Source: Piliocolobus tephrosceles (taxonomy: Eukaryota > Chordata > Mammalia > Primates > Cercopithecidae). Taken from it: DNA of 64,000 nucleotides. The stretch's first letter is position 1. Every line of letters starts with the position of its first letter. The stretch covers positions 55,638,831-55,702,830 of the forward strand of contig NC_045443.1 in the NCBI RefSeq assembly GCF_002776525.5. The letters are read 5' to 3'. Below, piece after piece: positions 48,131 through 58,684 of this stretch. Position numbers and translations under genes: made by a program. Below the pieces are notes generated by a model. The model saw nothing but the letters and a program-made list of their open reading frames with translations, did no database searches and was not told the DNA's origin.

Positions 48131-50158
48131 GACAATTCTCCATGGATCTCTGTGCATGTCTTGTTAGCAGAAGCAATGACAACCTTTTGCTCTGAATTAT
48201 CTTTTCAAGGATGTTTTATGGAGAACAGCCTTGGAAGATAGGGATAGTGTTTTTCTATGGAGCAGAGAGCAGATTTGCTTACTTTCCATTATAATAATGT
48301 GTCCTTCTGGGACAAAGTTCAGGGTAGGTTTGCTGGCAGTGCATTATAAAATAATTGGATTCCTAAGCCCAGGATTCCTCAGCTGTGTAACACAAACTCA
48401 CTGCACACTCAACATCTACCTCAACTGCACCACATCAGCTCCATGCAGCTGGAGGGCTGGGATGGAGAGGGTGACTGGCATGAACATGAAGCTCATGATG
48501 CTTGCCGTGCTGTGAGTTATACACTTTGTCACTGACCCAAGAGACTTGGTTTGTCTGCCCCAGGGTCTATGAAGCTGTAGCTGATTAACTTCTTAACTTA
48601 TACATGGGGAAAAACCTCAGACCTTTAATAGTTCTTGACATTTCAATCTCTGAATTTGGAATACTGAATTTGGAATTCAAATATCACAATTTTTCTAAGA
48701 GAACCTGCTGGAGAACTATATTGTCTAACCTTCCACTTGTGCCTCATTTTTGGTTTTGAGTGACTGTATCTTTATCTTTGGCCATGTGAAATGAAAGTCT
48801 GGGCTGCTGAAATTATCTGAATGGACTCTGAGCTCTTTCCTGAAGAGCTGGGCTACAAAACAAACATTTGGAAAGGGAAATTGAATCACATTGTAGTAAA
48901 ATAACTGCAATGTTCTCATTAGTTAATGATCAGAGTCATTTGTAATTTAGTCTATAGTATCGTAAGAAATATCTGCCTTTATTCTAATCAGAGGTAGAGA
49001 ATGACAAATTAAATAGATAAAATGTGTATGTTAAAACAAAGGAGTAAAAAATAACAAAACATTGCTTTCACCTTATTATTAATGCACAACTCAGGAAAGT
49101 AAAATTGATTTTTAAAAATCAAGTGTAATAGAACAATATCAGATTCTGGAAATCAGTGGTCATTTGCAACTCACCAAGAATATTGGGCTTTATTTGTTTA
49201 TTTGAGCTAACCCCAGAGTGTGTGTCAAGTTTCAGATATCCTCATGTAGAACATAGGGGAAGGTATGAAAAATCTTGCATTTTCATAAAAATTACAGTCT
49301 TTTAAGGTATTTTAGGTAAAAAATGTGGTTCTGACCAGTGCACAGAAAAGATATGCTGACTAGGATAGGCAGACCAGTCATATCATTTATTCAATTACCA
49401 ATGAAAGCAACATAATGCACACATGTTAGTAAACTAAATAGCTCCAGGAGACCAAGGAGAAGAAATAAGGAAATAGTGGTGAAGCAGAGGGTACCCATAT
49501 TGGTTGTTATTTGTTGTATGTTCTATGGAGATAAATAGAGATGGCCAGGACCCAATCTCTACATTTTTAACCAGCACTGCTGATGTTGTGGGTTTTTTTT
49601 GAAGAAGCTCTACAATCAGTTTCAGCTGGAGAATTGGCCCCACTATTTCTCTAGTTTCCTGATAGAGATTTTGTTTCCAAACACAGTGACTGGAACTAAT
49701 GAAAGGGGAGCCTCAGTGACTCCCTTTGTGCATCTAGCCCAAGACCCTTGACCAGGAACAGGCCAAAGGACTCTTTCGGCTTCTTTCCCCAGGGCCAAAC
49801 CTTCATCTTTGACAGGAGTTTTATTATCTTTTGTGTGGTCCAAAAGATTAATCCAAGGGAAAGAAAGTTCTGCTTGCAGCCTTCAACAAAGTAGACTCCA
49901 GTCACCTATTCTAAGCTTCTTTTTCTCTGTTCTCCCTTGAACTCTTGGGACTTGGGGAACAGAAGAAAGAATATTTTTCTTTCTGGAGAATCTGTACAAT
50001 TGGCTCATATTCCACCTGATCCAAGGGAAGAGGTAAAATAGAGAAAAAGCAATAGAAAGTAAACCAAAAGGAAGAAGTAAGGATCCAGGACAGAGAAAAA
50101 TGAAGCCAGAGAGAGAGACAAAGGCAGGGAGGGAGGATGAGAGAAAGGAGTCAGGGGG
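48131..50158. other. Unassigned DNA, about 2 kb, with a weak exon-like spot
   Basis: No repeat is recognised. At 48480-48517 an ATG-rich short frame runs into GTGAGT, a consensus-like splice donor (see findings). Otherwise only chance frames, such as 48231-48515 and the minus frames at 49434-49905. Confidence 0.35.
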
Positions 50159-50169
50159 AGAGAGAGAGA

Positions 50170-50217
<48 letters not shown>

Positions 50218-50328
50218 GAGAGAGACAGACACACACACGTGCGTACACGCGCGCACACACACACACACAGAGAAACAGAAACTGCTTATTTCACTGAAAA
50301 CTCCACTTCCTAGTATTATGATCCAATT

Positions 50329-50372
<44 letters not shown>

Positions 50373-50456
50373 AGAGAGAGACAGAGAGAGAGAGACAGAA
50401 ACTGCTTACTGCTTATTTCACTGAAAACTCCACTTCCTAGTATTATGATCCAATTG
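50159..50456 (+). repeat. Compound GA/CA microsatellite with a duplicated unique segment
   Basis: GA then (CA)20-odd (50170-50212), a second CA/CG block (50230-50269), a unique segment (50275-50329), then (CA)n(GA)n and a second copy of the unique segment (50395-50456). The repeating period is 120 bases. The long Cys/Val/Leu/Ser minus frames at 49883-50364 are microsatellite translation. Confidence 0.92.
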
Positions 50457-50460
50457 GATG

Positions 50461-51361
50461 TCCTCAATTTGTGCTGACAATCTGCTTTTTGTGTGACATA
50501 TCTGAATCTTGAGCTCGTCTTGCAGAAAGCTACTTAATCCAATGACTTTTCTGAGAGGTTGCTGTCCCCCTTAAAGGACAAGGTAATCACAGGGTGAGAT
50601 GTCTTGTATATGCCTTTGAGAAAGCACTGCTTCATCGTCATCATTGCTTTTGTATATTATCTAGACCTAGGTAGTGGGCAGTTCATATTTCCAAGTCACT
50701 TCATAAATATCTTTTATTTATTTTCTTCAGAGGCCTTCAAAACATAACCGACTATTCTTTTAATTAAACGTAACCCAGGACAAGATACTGCCTTTATCAT
50801 ACAATCAGGCAAACTCCTTGGCTCCTCATATCCCATTATTAAGTTAATCCTTTGTTCTCATGGAGAAATCAACCCCTTCTCTTAAAAATGAATCTCTTCT
50901 TATTCCCCCATATAAATTAGTGAACTCAAGGATGTAAGAAAGTAATTCAAAATAATTTGTTTTCAATTTTCCTTTTTCTATTTTTCTCAATATCAGTGAA
51001 AGGGGCTTCTCTCAGCAACCTGGTTGGAATCTCATTCTCACCTTTGGCAGTTTCTGCCTGGGGCACCCATGGGTGCATCTGTAGTTCCTTCTGAATCTCT
51101 GAAAGAAGATTAATTTTACTCCAACTCTTTCATATACTCCACTTTTCCAAAGTTCCACAGGGGTAACAAGATATAGAGGACTGCCTCAATGCAAAGCCCA
51201 TACCTGCAACATTTGGGAAACTCAAGTATATTTCCTAAAAACACGTGACCACACACTAATTTACAATATAGGCCTGAATTCCCATAAATCAAGGTTTTTC
51301 CCAGGCAAAGGTAATTTTTCCAGGATCCATTGCATGTTACATTCTAATCTGTAGTCTTGAC
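50461..51361. other. Unassigned DNA
   Basis: Nothing recognised. Confidence 0.4.
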
Positions 51362-51490
51362 CCTGGCCATACATTGAAATTACATGGGGGGGTTTCTAAA
51401 AAATATTGCCTTCCAGGCCTCACCTCAAACCAGCTACATATCTGGGAGTGGGACCCAGATGTTGATACTTTTTTTAAAGGCTGGAAAAGT
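51362..51490 (+). mobile_element. MER5-like hAT-Charlie remnant
   Basis: 'acattgaaattacatggggg', 'ggtttctaaaaaatattgcc', 'ccaggcctcacctcaaacca' and 'gatgttgatactttttttaa' keep the MER5-type order from the left end to the middle. The right terminal repeat is missing. Confidence 0.6.
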
Positions 51491-52040
51491 CACTTATGGA
51501 AGCACAATCTTAATCTATTTCTAGCTGTAAATTATAGCAGATTAAATTATCTAGGAAAAGGGGATAGGCTGAAAAAGGAGAGGGAGAAGTAGGGAACTCA
51601 TGATTTCAACTTTTCTAGGGTCCCCTAAATCCATGACAGTTACCCAGGATCCACAGCCTGCAAACTTAGAAATTAAAGCTTATTTTGGATAAGTTTCCAA
51701 TGAAGAAGTTTCTTGTGCATTAAGCTTCTTCTAGTCCCAAAGGGAAAACAAGCCTTAAAGAGCCCCATATTGCTAGGGAGTCCAGTGCAGTGAAGGCCAG
51801 GTCTGGCTGAGCAGTCAGGTCCCTGGGTTTCTCCCTTATTATATTATTTTTCAGAGAAGGAGAAAAGAAAACAAAAAATAAAATTAAGTGTGGTGGGATT
51901 TATTAATAAATGAAATGTGTGAATAAAAGATATTTGTTAGAGGAAGAAAATAGTAAAATCTTTCCTTTCTTAAAAGTTTGCATTTAAAGTTGAAATGGTT
52001 TCCATGCTTAATGAAAACTGTCTTATCTTTCTCAGCTACT
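51491..52040. other. Unassigned DNA
   Basis: Nothing recognised. Confidence 0.4.
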
Positions 52041-52199
52041 TCTTTTTGTTTTTGAGACAGGGTCTGGCTCTGTCACCCAGGTTAGAGTGCAATGGAATAA
52101 TCTTTGTTCACCGCAGCCTCCAACTCCTGGGCTTAAGTGATCCTCCAGTCTCAGCCTCCTGAGTAGCTGGGACTACAGGCACATGCCACCATGCTTGGC

Positions 52200-52246
<47 letters not shown>

Positions 52247-52256
52247 NNNNNNNNNN

Positions 52257-52303
<47 letters not shown>

Positions 52304-52306
52304 TTT
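52200..52306 (+). repeat. (TTTA)n microsatellite with a 10-N assembly gap
   Basis: About eleven units of TTTA precede and twelve follow ten N at 52247-52256. The true length is unknown; the N run likely stands for unresolved extra units. Confidence 0.97.
52247..52256. other. Assembly gap (10 N)
   Basis: Ten ambiguous bases, a fixed-size or estimated gap within the microsatellite. Confidence 0.99.
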
Positions 52307-52427
52307 TTGTAGAGACGGGGCCTTGCCATGTTGCTCAGGTTGGTCTTGAACTCTTGGACTCAAGCAATCTGCCTGCCTCAGCCTCCCAAAGTGCTGGGAT
52401 TGCAGCTGTGAGCCACTGTGCCTGGCC

Positions 52428-53194
52428 TGTCTTATTATCTCACACATCAAAGCAAACATACACAAACATACAAAAATATTCACCTTTGAATCCCATGCCT
52501 TCCCCAAGATTACTGGCAATATTATCCATTCTTTCGTGTTGGTTCAGAAACAGGAGTTTGTGCTCTTTCTTACTGACAGAGAGCTACACTAGTGGGGTTC
52601 ACTTCCCTCATGTGCTGGGAGAAGAAACGTAGAAGGCCCTCCTCAAAATGTCTCAGGTCCTCTGTGCGGGGCCATGTTCATCACAAAGTTTACACATGGA
52701 TTCCAAATGTCTTACTGCGACTGTCAGTAACACCCTTTCATGAGTTGGAAACTTCCTATGATTGCAGAAAAGATAAGGTAAAACAATCATTTCTGACCCT
52801 TTCCTTTCAAGAGAAATGGCTCAGCAGTTGCAAAATTCATTCCTGCACAACTATGGGCCTGTAATACCCCTGATTGGTTTGGTAGATTTATCTGCTGACA
52901 GACCATAATTGAAGAAAACGTTGATTAATTGATCTTTGACTGGCTTGTGAGGTGCTATATAGCAATAAGGAATATGTGGTATGTAGATCAGCTTTTAATT
53001 ATTTTTATTTAGGTTCCTGTCAGATGAAATAAGTGACTAGGTAGTGTTATCATTGATCTGTGGCACTGAAAGAAATAGTTCACGTTACATGCTGAAGATT
53101 TAGAAATGGTTTATCCTACAAGTTTAGAATGGATCTTTGCCCTGTAAAGCTTTGACCTATGTAAAATGCAGATTATACTAACAAGTTCAATTTG
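52428..53194. other. Unassigned DNA
   Basis: Nothing recognised; short frames only. Confidence 0.4.
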
Positions 53195-53340
53195 TGCAAA
53201 GCTTTGCAGCTTACAAACCATTTTCTCATGCATCATCCTACTTGACCCTCAAGACAAATCTGAGAGGTAGGCTGGGCAGGTGTTACTATTCCTCCTTTAC
53301 AAGCAAAGACAGTAAGGCTAAGAGATTCCCCCCATCCCCA
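53195..53340 (-). repeat. MIR SINE, antisense
   Basis: 'gcagcttacaaaccattttc', 'ctacttgaccctcaagacaa' and 'tttacaagcaaagacagtaa' plus 'ggctaagaga' match the antisense MIR. Confidence 0.6.
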
Positions 53341-53784
53341 CCCCAAGTAATAACACCTTATTTTAATCTGCAGAGTATGGAAAGCAAAGGAAAATTAGAA
53401 ATTATTTAGCAAATTCTAGCTGGTTAAACATGTGGAAGGCATTAATCACCACCCCAAACAACATCATACTTATCAATATTGTTTCTTACCATTAAATGTG
53501 CTGAAATAGACATTGCTATTTTGACAATGTGAAGTATTATTATAAGGATTTGAGTTTGCTAAAAGGCCTTATCTCCTTCAATTTGATTACTCTGTACAGG
53601 AAAAGCTCAAGATAATAACCCATTAACCATAGTTATTAAAGGTTTTCCCACTGTATTTACAAAACTCATGAAAAAAAAATCATTATTGACAGAACCAGCC
53701 CAAAATTAGTACAGATCCTTGACACTCAGGGAAACAGAGGTCGAATATAGAATATTAATATTGAACAATATGTGTACTATACAA
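53341..53784. other. Unassigned DNA
   Basis: Nothing recognised. Confidence 0.4.
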
Positions 53785-54000
53785 TCAAAGAAGAATTACT
53801 GAGCATTTTCATGCCCAGAAGTATGCTGAGTGCTGTGGGAATTTAAAACAACCTCTTCACCCAGAGAGTTTACAATCTAGTTAGGTGTTTACCAATGAAT
53901 AATCTATGCAGATCCCATTCTCTAATGAGGAGCAAAGAGCCGGAAGCATATGGAACAATAAATGCTCTGGTAATATTAAAGACGATAACAAGCAGAAGTA
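53785..54000 (-). repeat. L2 LINE 3' tail, antisense
   Basis: 'aattactgagcattttcatg', 'agtatgctgagtgctgtggg', 'agagagtttacaatctagtt' and 'gaatgaata'-like words show the antisense L2 order. Low identity. Confidence 0.55.
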
Positions 54001-54071
54001 AAGACAGTTTTTTCCAGCCCTGTTTTCCTGGGCTAATTTGTCAGAGCATCGTAGTCTGAACAAAAGCTGTG

Positions 54072-54401
54072 CCAATAGGAATCTGTACTAAGAAAGCAAT
54101 ATTTTCATCTTTTTTAATGTCAGTCTGCAAGCAAAAGTGACAACTGGTATCATTCAATGAAAGGGCAGGGGGAAAAAAGCATGCAGCTGAATTTGTTTAG
54201 GGCTTACCTTATCTTTCTTTGATAAACAAAACAATTGACCTAAGTCTCATAACCTGAGGCTCTTCACGTCTTACTAAACTGCAGCCATGGAGCTGAAGAT
54301 GATTATAATGATTATTTTTTCTTCATGCTCTTCTCTCTGAAGTAGCTGCAGAGTTTTCAAAGACAAGCATGATTTCCAAAAGAGGATCAGTTTCCTTTTC
54401 A
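54072..54401. other. Unassigned DNA
   Basis: Nothing recognised. Confidence 0.4.
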
Positions 54402-54776
54402 TTAGAAAATGCATAGTTTTGCCTTTTTGTAGAAGTTGAAACAGATTAATAATAGGGGTGGTTCAGAAATAAGAATTACCACCTTGAAAGGAAAAAGAGA
54501 CAAAGGAATCCATGGCAGGGAAGGGAGATTTGATGTGACTGTGATGTCCAAGCTGCCCGGAGAATCAAGGGTAGCTAGAAGGGTAAATACAGTTTTGGTT
54601 CCCTTGGCAATAATTAAAGGATTAGTGGTCCCAGGGATGACAAAATAGACAGTGTCAATAGAGTAAAAAACGCTTTCTTCAATACCAACAGACATTGACA
54701 AATAGCTCCTGTCTAGAAAGCAGGATTTTGTTCTGAGTTCTAGTATCCCTGGCCCCAGTACCTCCATTCTGCCCAC
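54402..54776 (-). CDS. Uncertain open frame, 124 codons, not recognised
   Basis: An uninterrupted minus-strand frame of 124 codons in otherwise stop-rich DNA. It is not low-complexity and I see no repeat match. The product would be rather hydrophobic, without a signal peptide pattern or a known domain that I recognise. It lies on the same strand as the ERVL-class integrase remnant 4 kb away, so a remnant of retroviral internal sequence is possible. Chance remains the simplest explanation, as several similar-sized frames occur in the window. No promoter, splice or polyadenylation context supports a gene. Confidence 0.12.
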   Translation of the reverse strand: MGRMEVLGPGILELRTKSCFLDRSYLSMSVGIEESVFYSIDTVYFVIPGTTNPLIIAKGTKTVFTLLATLDSPGSLDITVTSNLPSLPWIPLSLFPFKVVILISEPPLLLICFNFYKKAKLCIF

Positions 54777-55314
54777 CCATTTGCATCAGATGTGGCTGAG
54801 ATCCCTGCTCCTCCTTCCTACCCTCCATTGGCTCTTCCACCTTTCTTAAGGACGTTTATGGATACTTACTGGTTTTGCTTCTGTCTCCATCATACTGAAT
54901 AAGTCTTGAGGGAAGCATAATGGTAGACAGAAACTAGATGGCCAGCAAGGAGCGCAACAGTGCCATGATGTGGTTGAGTGCATTAGGGATAGAGCTGGGG
55001 AGACATTGACTTTTTCTAGAGGTAGGGGGATAATAAAAATCTGCAGGGACAGCAGAGGATGGTGGCTAGCTCACCCACCTGATAGGAATCACCAGGTAGG
55101 GCTGATAGGCACAGTCAGCACAGACCCAAAAGTCAGTGTTGAAAAACAGTGGAAAGACAAGACTCTCAGTCATGGTCAAATAGCTTGTATTAAACTAACC
55201 CATTATAGATGATGGAGAGAGACCACAAACTGGCAAGAACTGAAGGGGATTTAACCCCTGCAAGAAGAAAACCACACTGGGTGAAATTCACATACATAAG
55301 GCTCTTTCTCTGAA
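54777..55314. other. Unassigned DNA
   Basis: G/A-rich text around 54920-55230 could be the antisense of an old retroviral internal region, but I cannot show it. Confidence 0.3.
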
Positions 55315-55701
55315 GGTGCTTCTTCCTCTGCTCAGGAAGCTTTTGAGAAAGTCATAGTCCTGTTGATCTGAAAAAATAGAGGGCAAAGTTTAGAATTGTG
55401 GCGTGGCTGGAAATTGAGGCAAAATATCTCTGAAAGAAAGGAGCCAAACAATCTGGAAAACTTATCCTATTATCGATTTCAGAACTTTTTATTAAGCTAC
55501 AACAATTAAGACAGGAGGGTAGTAGCAGCATAAGGACAGAACAAGAAAGAAATGGAGCAGAATAGAGAGGATAGAAATATATCCATATATGCATATAATC
55601 AATTGATTTTTTAAATCATGGATCAAAGTAATTTAGTTTAATGGGAAAAAGTTATTTAAAAAATATATTGGAACAGCTGAATAAACATATAAAAAATGAA
55701 C
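55315..55701 (+). repeat. Direct duplication, copy 1 (387 bases)
   Basis: Matches 58291-58684 in the same orientation. The first 245 bases are identical; the last 142 hold about seven substitutions and a few small indels. The right part is L1-like and continues into further L1-like sequence here, which suggests that this is the source copy. Confidence 0.95.
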
Positions 55702-55860
55702 CTCAATCTTTACTTTATATTATACACAAAAACAAATTTGAGGTGGATGGAAGATTTAATTAATTTCTAAAAGTTTAAAAGTTTTAGGAGAAAATGTGGA
55801 ATATTTTTGTAACCTCAGGAAAAGACAAAGATCGATTCTTTATCAATATGGACTCTTGGT
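55450..55860 (+). mobile_element. Old L1 ORF2 3'-region fragment, sense
   Basis: 'ttattaagctacaacaatta', 'cataaggacagaacaagaaa', 'tggagcagaatagagaggat' plus 'agaaatatatccatatatgc', 'aatcaattgattttt' and 'gaggtggatggaagatttaa' follow the order of L1 ORF2 near its C-terminal half. It is heavily diverged, with stops in all frames. Confidence 0.75.
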
Positions 55861-55924
55861 TCTTTATCTTACTGAATTATATAGAATTCATTAAGCCAAT
55901 ATTCAATTTGATGTTCAATTATCA

Positions 55925-56150
55925 TATCTGACCAGAGGGAATGCCTAAAACAGAATTCCGTATCTTTTTGACATACCCCCGCTGTTCTTTGAGTGCTTCT
56001 TCATTTTCTGACACAACAAAATATTCCAGATTTGTTTTCTACTTTCCTTCCCTATGCTCTGGAATCAGCTATTTCTTTAAGAACCTCTGGCTCCTTTTAG
56101 CAAAGGAATAGTATAAAAACAAGATCTGGGTCTTAACTCTGCCCAGATAA
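55925..56150 (-). repeat. Tentative L1M-like 3' fragment, antisense
   Basis: 'tctttaagaacctctggctc' plus 'cttttagcaaaggaatagta' and 'aaaacaagatctgggtctta' resemble the antisense of an old L1 3' region I have met often. Name uncertain. Confidence 0.4.
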
Positions 56151-56974
56151 ACAGATGTTGTATTTGATTTCATGGTCGGTGGGACGAGGGATATGGACGT
56201 CCACTGAAGGATGTCCACTGGAGAACATTTGCCCTTCTCATATAAAAGGCATGGTGTCAGCAAAAATTGGCAGAAGTGTAGTTTCCTCTGGAGACAGTGA
56301 GGATATCAGATTGGTGGGTGAGTGGTGCAGAAGGCTGGACAGGGTGATGGGAATAATTCTGACTGAAAGACATGAGGATTTCCTGTTAAGCAGCTAGCTC
56401 CCGTTGACCCCACCTGGACACAATGCTGACGACGGAGGAGAGTGGTTGCTGCCCATTCATTTTTAGCAGAGTGGGTTGTTCAGTTAGAGTTCTGAGGCAT
56501 GCTGAGAACAGAAAACCTCTCAACTTGATATCCTTCCAAAGACAACTCCATGGTTTCTAGGTTAGGAACTGAATGCTTAGAATTGGACATTCATTTTCTC
56601 GAGGTCAGTAACATATCTTCAAATTCTCATTTGACAGTCTCCATGGCACTCCAAATCAAGTTAGAATTAATTTGAAACTCATTTCTCTTTCAGGTCTAGG
56701 TCTGATAATTTTCATTCATTTCTTTCATGGCCATGGTGATTCTTTTCTTGCCATCCTTAAAGAGAAGAGCCGTAGACACTACAAAATCTTTGAGATTTGA
56801 AATGGAAACTAGGAGATTCAGGCTTGAAGATCAACTAGAATTGGAGAGAGGGCAGGGGAAATATGGAAGGCCCTCTTATTGCAAGGTTTAGGAGCCACTA
56901 AAGCATAGGCTTTAGATTCTTTTCATAGTGATGTCACTATTGACATGTAAACCAAGAATTAACTCATAACAGGA
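56151..56974. other. Unassigned DNA
   Basis: No recognised repeat. The 80-codon plus frame at 56155-56397 is without known content. Confidence 0.35.
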
Positions 56975-57130
56975 CCCATTAGAATGAGCACTTATTGAAC
57001 ATTGCATGCATTATGCATTATGCTAAATGTTTTACATGTGGTTTTTCATTTACTCTTCCTAGCAACCTTGTAAAGTAGGTGTTGCTATATGAGTTTTACA
57101 CATGCAGAAACCACGGCTTATGAGGTTGTT
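56975..57130 (-). repeat. MIR SINE, antisense
   Basis: 'agaatgagcacttattgaac', 'tgctaaatgttttacatgtg', 'cctagcaaccttgtaaagta' plus 'ggtgttgcta' and 'acacatgcagaaaccac' are in antisense MIR order. Confidence 0.7.
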
Positions 57131-57599
57131 TTAGGTTCAGTTCTGCTGGGAATATATTCCATGATTTGTGTGCAGAAGATTCATTGAGTAGTGCTGGCAG
57201 CATTTGTAAAGGAGTGAGGAAAGCATGGCTGAGCAGAGGAAGAAGCTGAATTGAAGTGATGCGACTGAGGCCTCCACATGTCCCAAGGAGAGCTGGTGGT
57301 AGGATGACCTTTCAGAGTTCTGCTATGTCAAGGCAAGGGTACTGGCCCTTTGAAAACTGTCTTTAATTAGTCTTTGGATATCAGCTGACCCTGAAGAGGG
57401 GCAGCTTAATTTGGATGAGGACAATTCCTAAATCTGTCATCAGCATGCATTCTCAGAAGCTAGGGGAATGAGTGCTTCAGTCTTAAAGGAAGGAGTCTAG
57501 GTGGGACATCACACCATCTGCCACAGTTTATTCTTTGGATCCACTGGTTTTATATACTAAGACCCCCACATCTGGGAACAACTACTTCCCCAAAATTCT
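57131..57599. other. Unassigned DNA
   Basis: Nothing recognised. Confidence 0.35.
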
Positions 57600-58290
57600 G
57601 ATTGTTTTTATTTCCTTGTGAAAGTTAAAGGAGGAAGCTTCGTGGGACCAACTCAGCCTCTTGCCACAGTAGCTTCTGAAACTCACTACTGATACTCTTC
57701 TTCTTCCTCTAGTACTCATTTTAGATTCTCCCTGTCCATGGTTAATATTACTGCAATTTTATGTGGCTTAAGTGGCAGGGTGACCCATATCCTCATCCTT
57801 CAGGGTCCTAAGCCCTTGGTTCTCATAGCTTTCTCAGGCTATGGGTGCAGTACATCTCCATTTTCCATTGAAATTGGGTAGGTAAGTAACAAGAAATGCT
57901 CAGTGGATTATCTGGGTTCCAGTCATATTATTCCTTGTCCTCATTTTATAAAAGCAGTGCTACCTCCTTCTTATAATCAGGGTTAGTTACTCTTGCCCAT
58001 TTAATGACCCCTTTTCTTGCCTACTGGTCTATTGGCACTGAAGACTCAAAGAAATTGTGTGGCAGCTGCAACCTAATGTTAAATAGGGCTCTACCCAAGT
58101 CTCCTGACAGAAGCATTCCCCTTCTGGGAACCAGTACTTCTAGACGCACACAGCCTAAAGTTTCAGTGATTGAAAGCACAAATTTTTCAGATATATCACC
58201 TAGAATAATTGTATGAGGGATCTCTACTACCTCCCTGCCATGCTTCCTGGACCTATGGACTACAAAACCATATAACGGTCATTGCTTTAT
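57600..58290 (-). mobile_element. Possible ERVL-class internal region, antisense
   Basis: This stretch borders the duplication copy that separates it from the integrase remnant at 58685-59290, and reads to me like HERV16/ERVL internal sequence ('ccatgcttcctggacctatg' plus 'gactacaaaaccatataac'). The assignment is from memory. No frame survives. Confidence 0.35.
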
Positions 58291-58684
58291 GGTGCTTCTT
58301 CCTCTGCTCAGGAAGCTTTTGAGAAAGTCATAGTCCTGTTGATCTGAAAAAATAGAGGGCAAAGTTTAGAATTGTGGCGTGGCTGGAAATTGAGGCAAAA
58401 TATCTCTGAAAGAAAGGAGCCAAACAATCTGGAAAACTTATCCTATTATCGATTTCAGAACTTTTTATTAAGCTACAACAATTAAGACAGGAGGGTAGTA
58501 GCAGCATAAGGACAGAACAAGAAAGAAATGGAGCAAAATAGAGAGGATAGAAATACATCTATATATGCATATAATCAATTGATTTTTTAAAACCATGGAT
58601 CAAAGTAATTTAGTTTAATGGGAAAAAGATAGTTATTTTAAAAATATATTGGAACAGCTGAATAAACATATGAAAAAAATGAAC
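58291..58684 (+). repeat. Direct duplication, copy 2 (394 bases)
   Basis: A second copy of 55315-55701, offset by 2976 bases. It ends abruptly inside the L1-like part, with no poly-A, and is flanked by probable endogenous-retrovirus sequence. It is therefore the likely inserted copy. Confidence 0.95.

Larger units (their letters stand above)
52041..52427 (-). mobile_element. Alu (AluJ-like), antisense, interrupted by a TTTA microsatellite
   Basis: It reads 'tttgagacagggtctggctc' through 'gtagctgggactacaggcac', is broken by (TTTA)n, and resumes 'tttttgtagagacggggcct' to 'gagccactgtgcctggcc'. The microsatellite grew where an Alu normally has its middle A-rich region. The 149-codon frame at 52183-52632 is Alu and microsatellite translation with unknown residues. 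Confidence 0.93.

Noticed and set aside
49883..50364. Two minus frames of 119 and 127 codons, Cys/Val/Leu/Ser-rich
   Set aside because: Pure CA/GA microsatellite translation; no complexity outside the repeat.
50159..50456. Regularly spaced repeats, considered as a CRISPR-like array
   Set aside because: Dinucleotide microsatellites with one duplicated segment, in a primate genome; no repeat-spacer structure.
52183..52632. Longest open frame, 149 codons
   Set aside because: It translates an antisense Alu and a TTTA microsatellite through the N gap, with unknown residues. Not a gene.
55352..58558. Two near-identical short minus frames, 80 and 76 codons, suggesting a gene pair
   Set aside because: They lie in the two copies of the DNA duplication, antisense to L1-like sequence; the similarity comes from the duplication, not from protein constraint.
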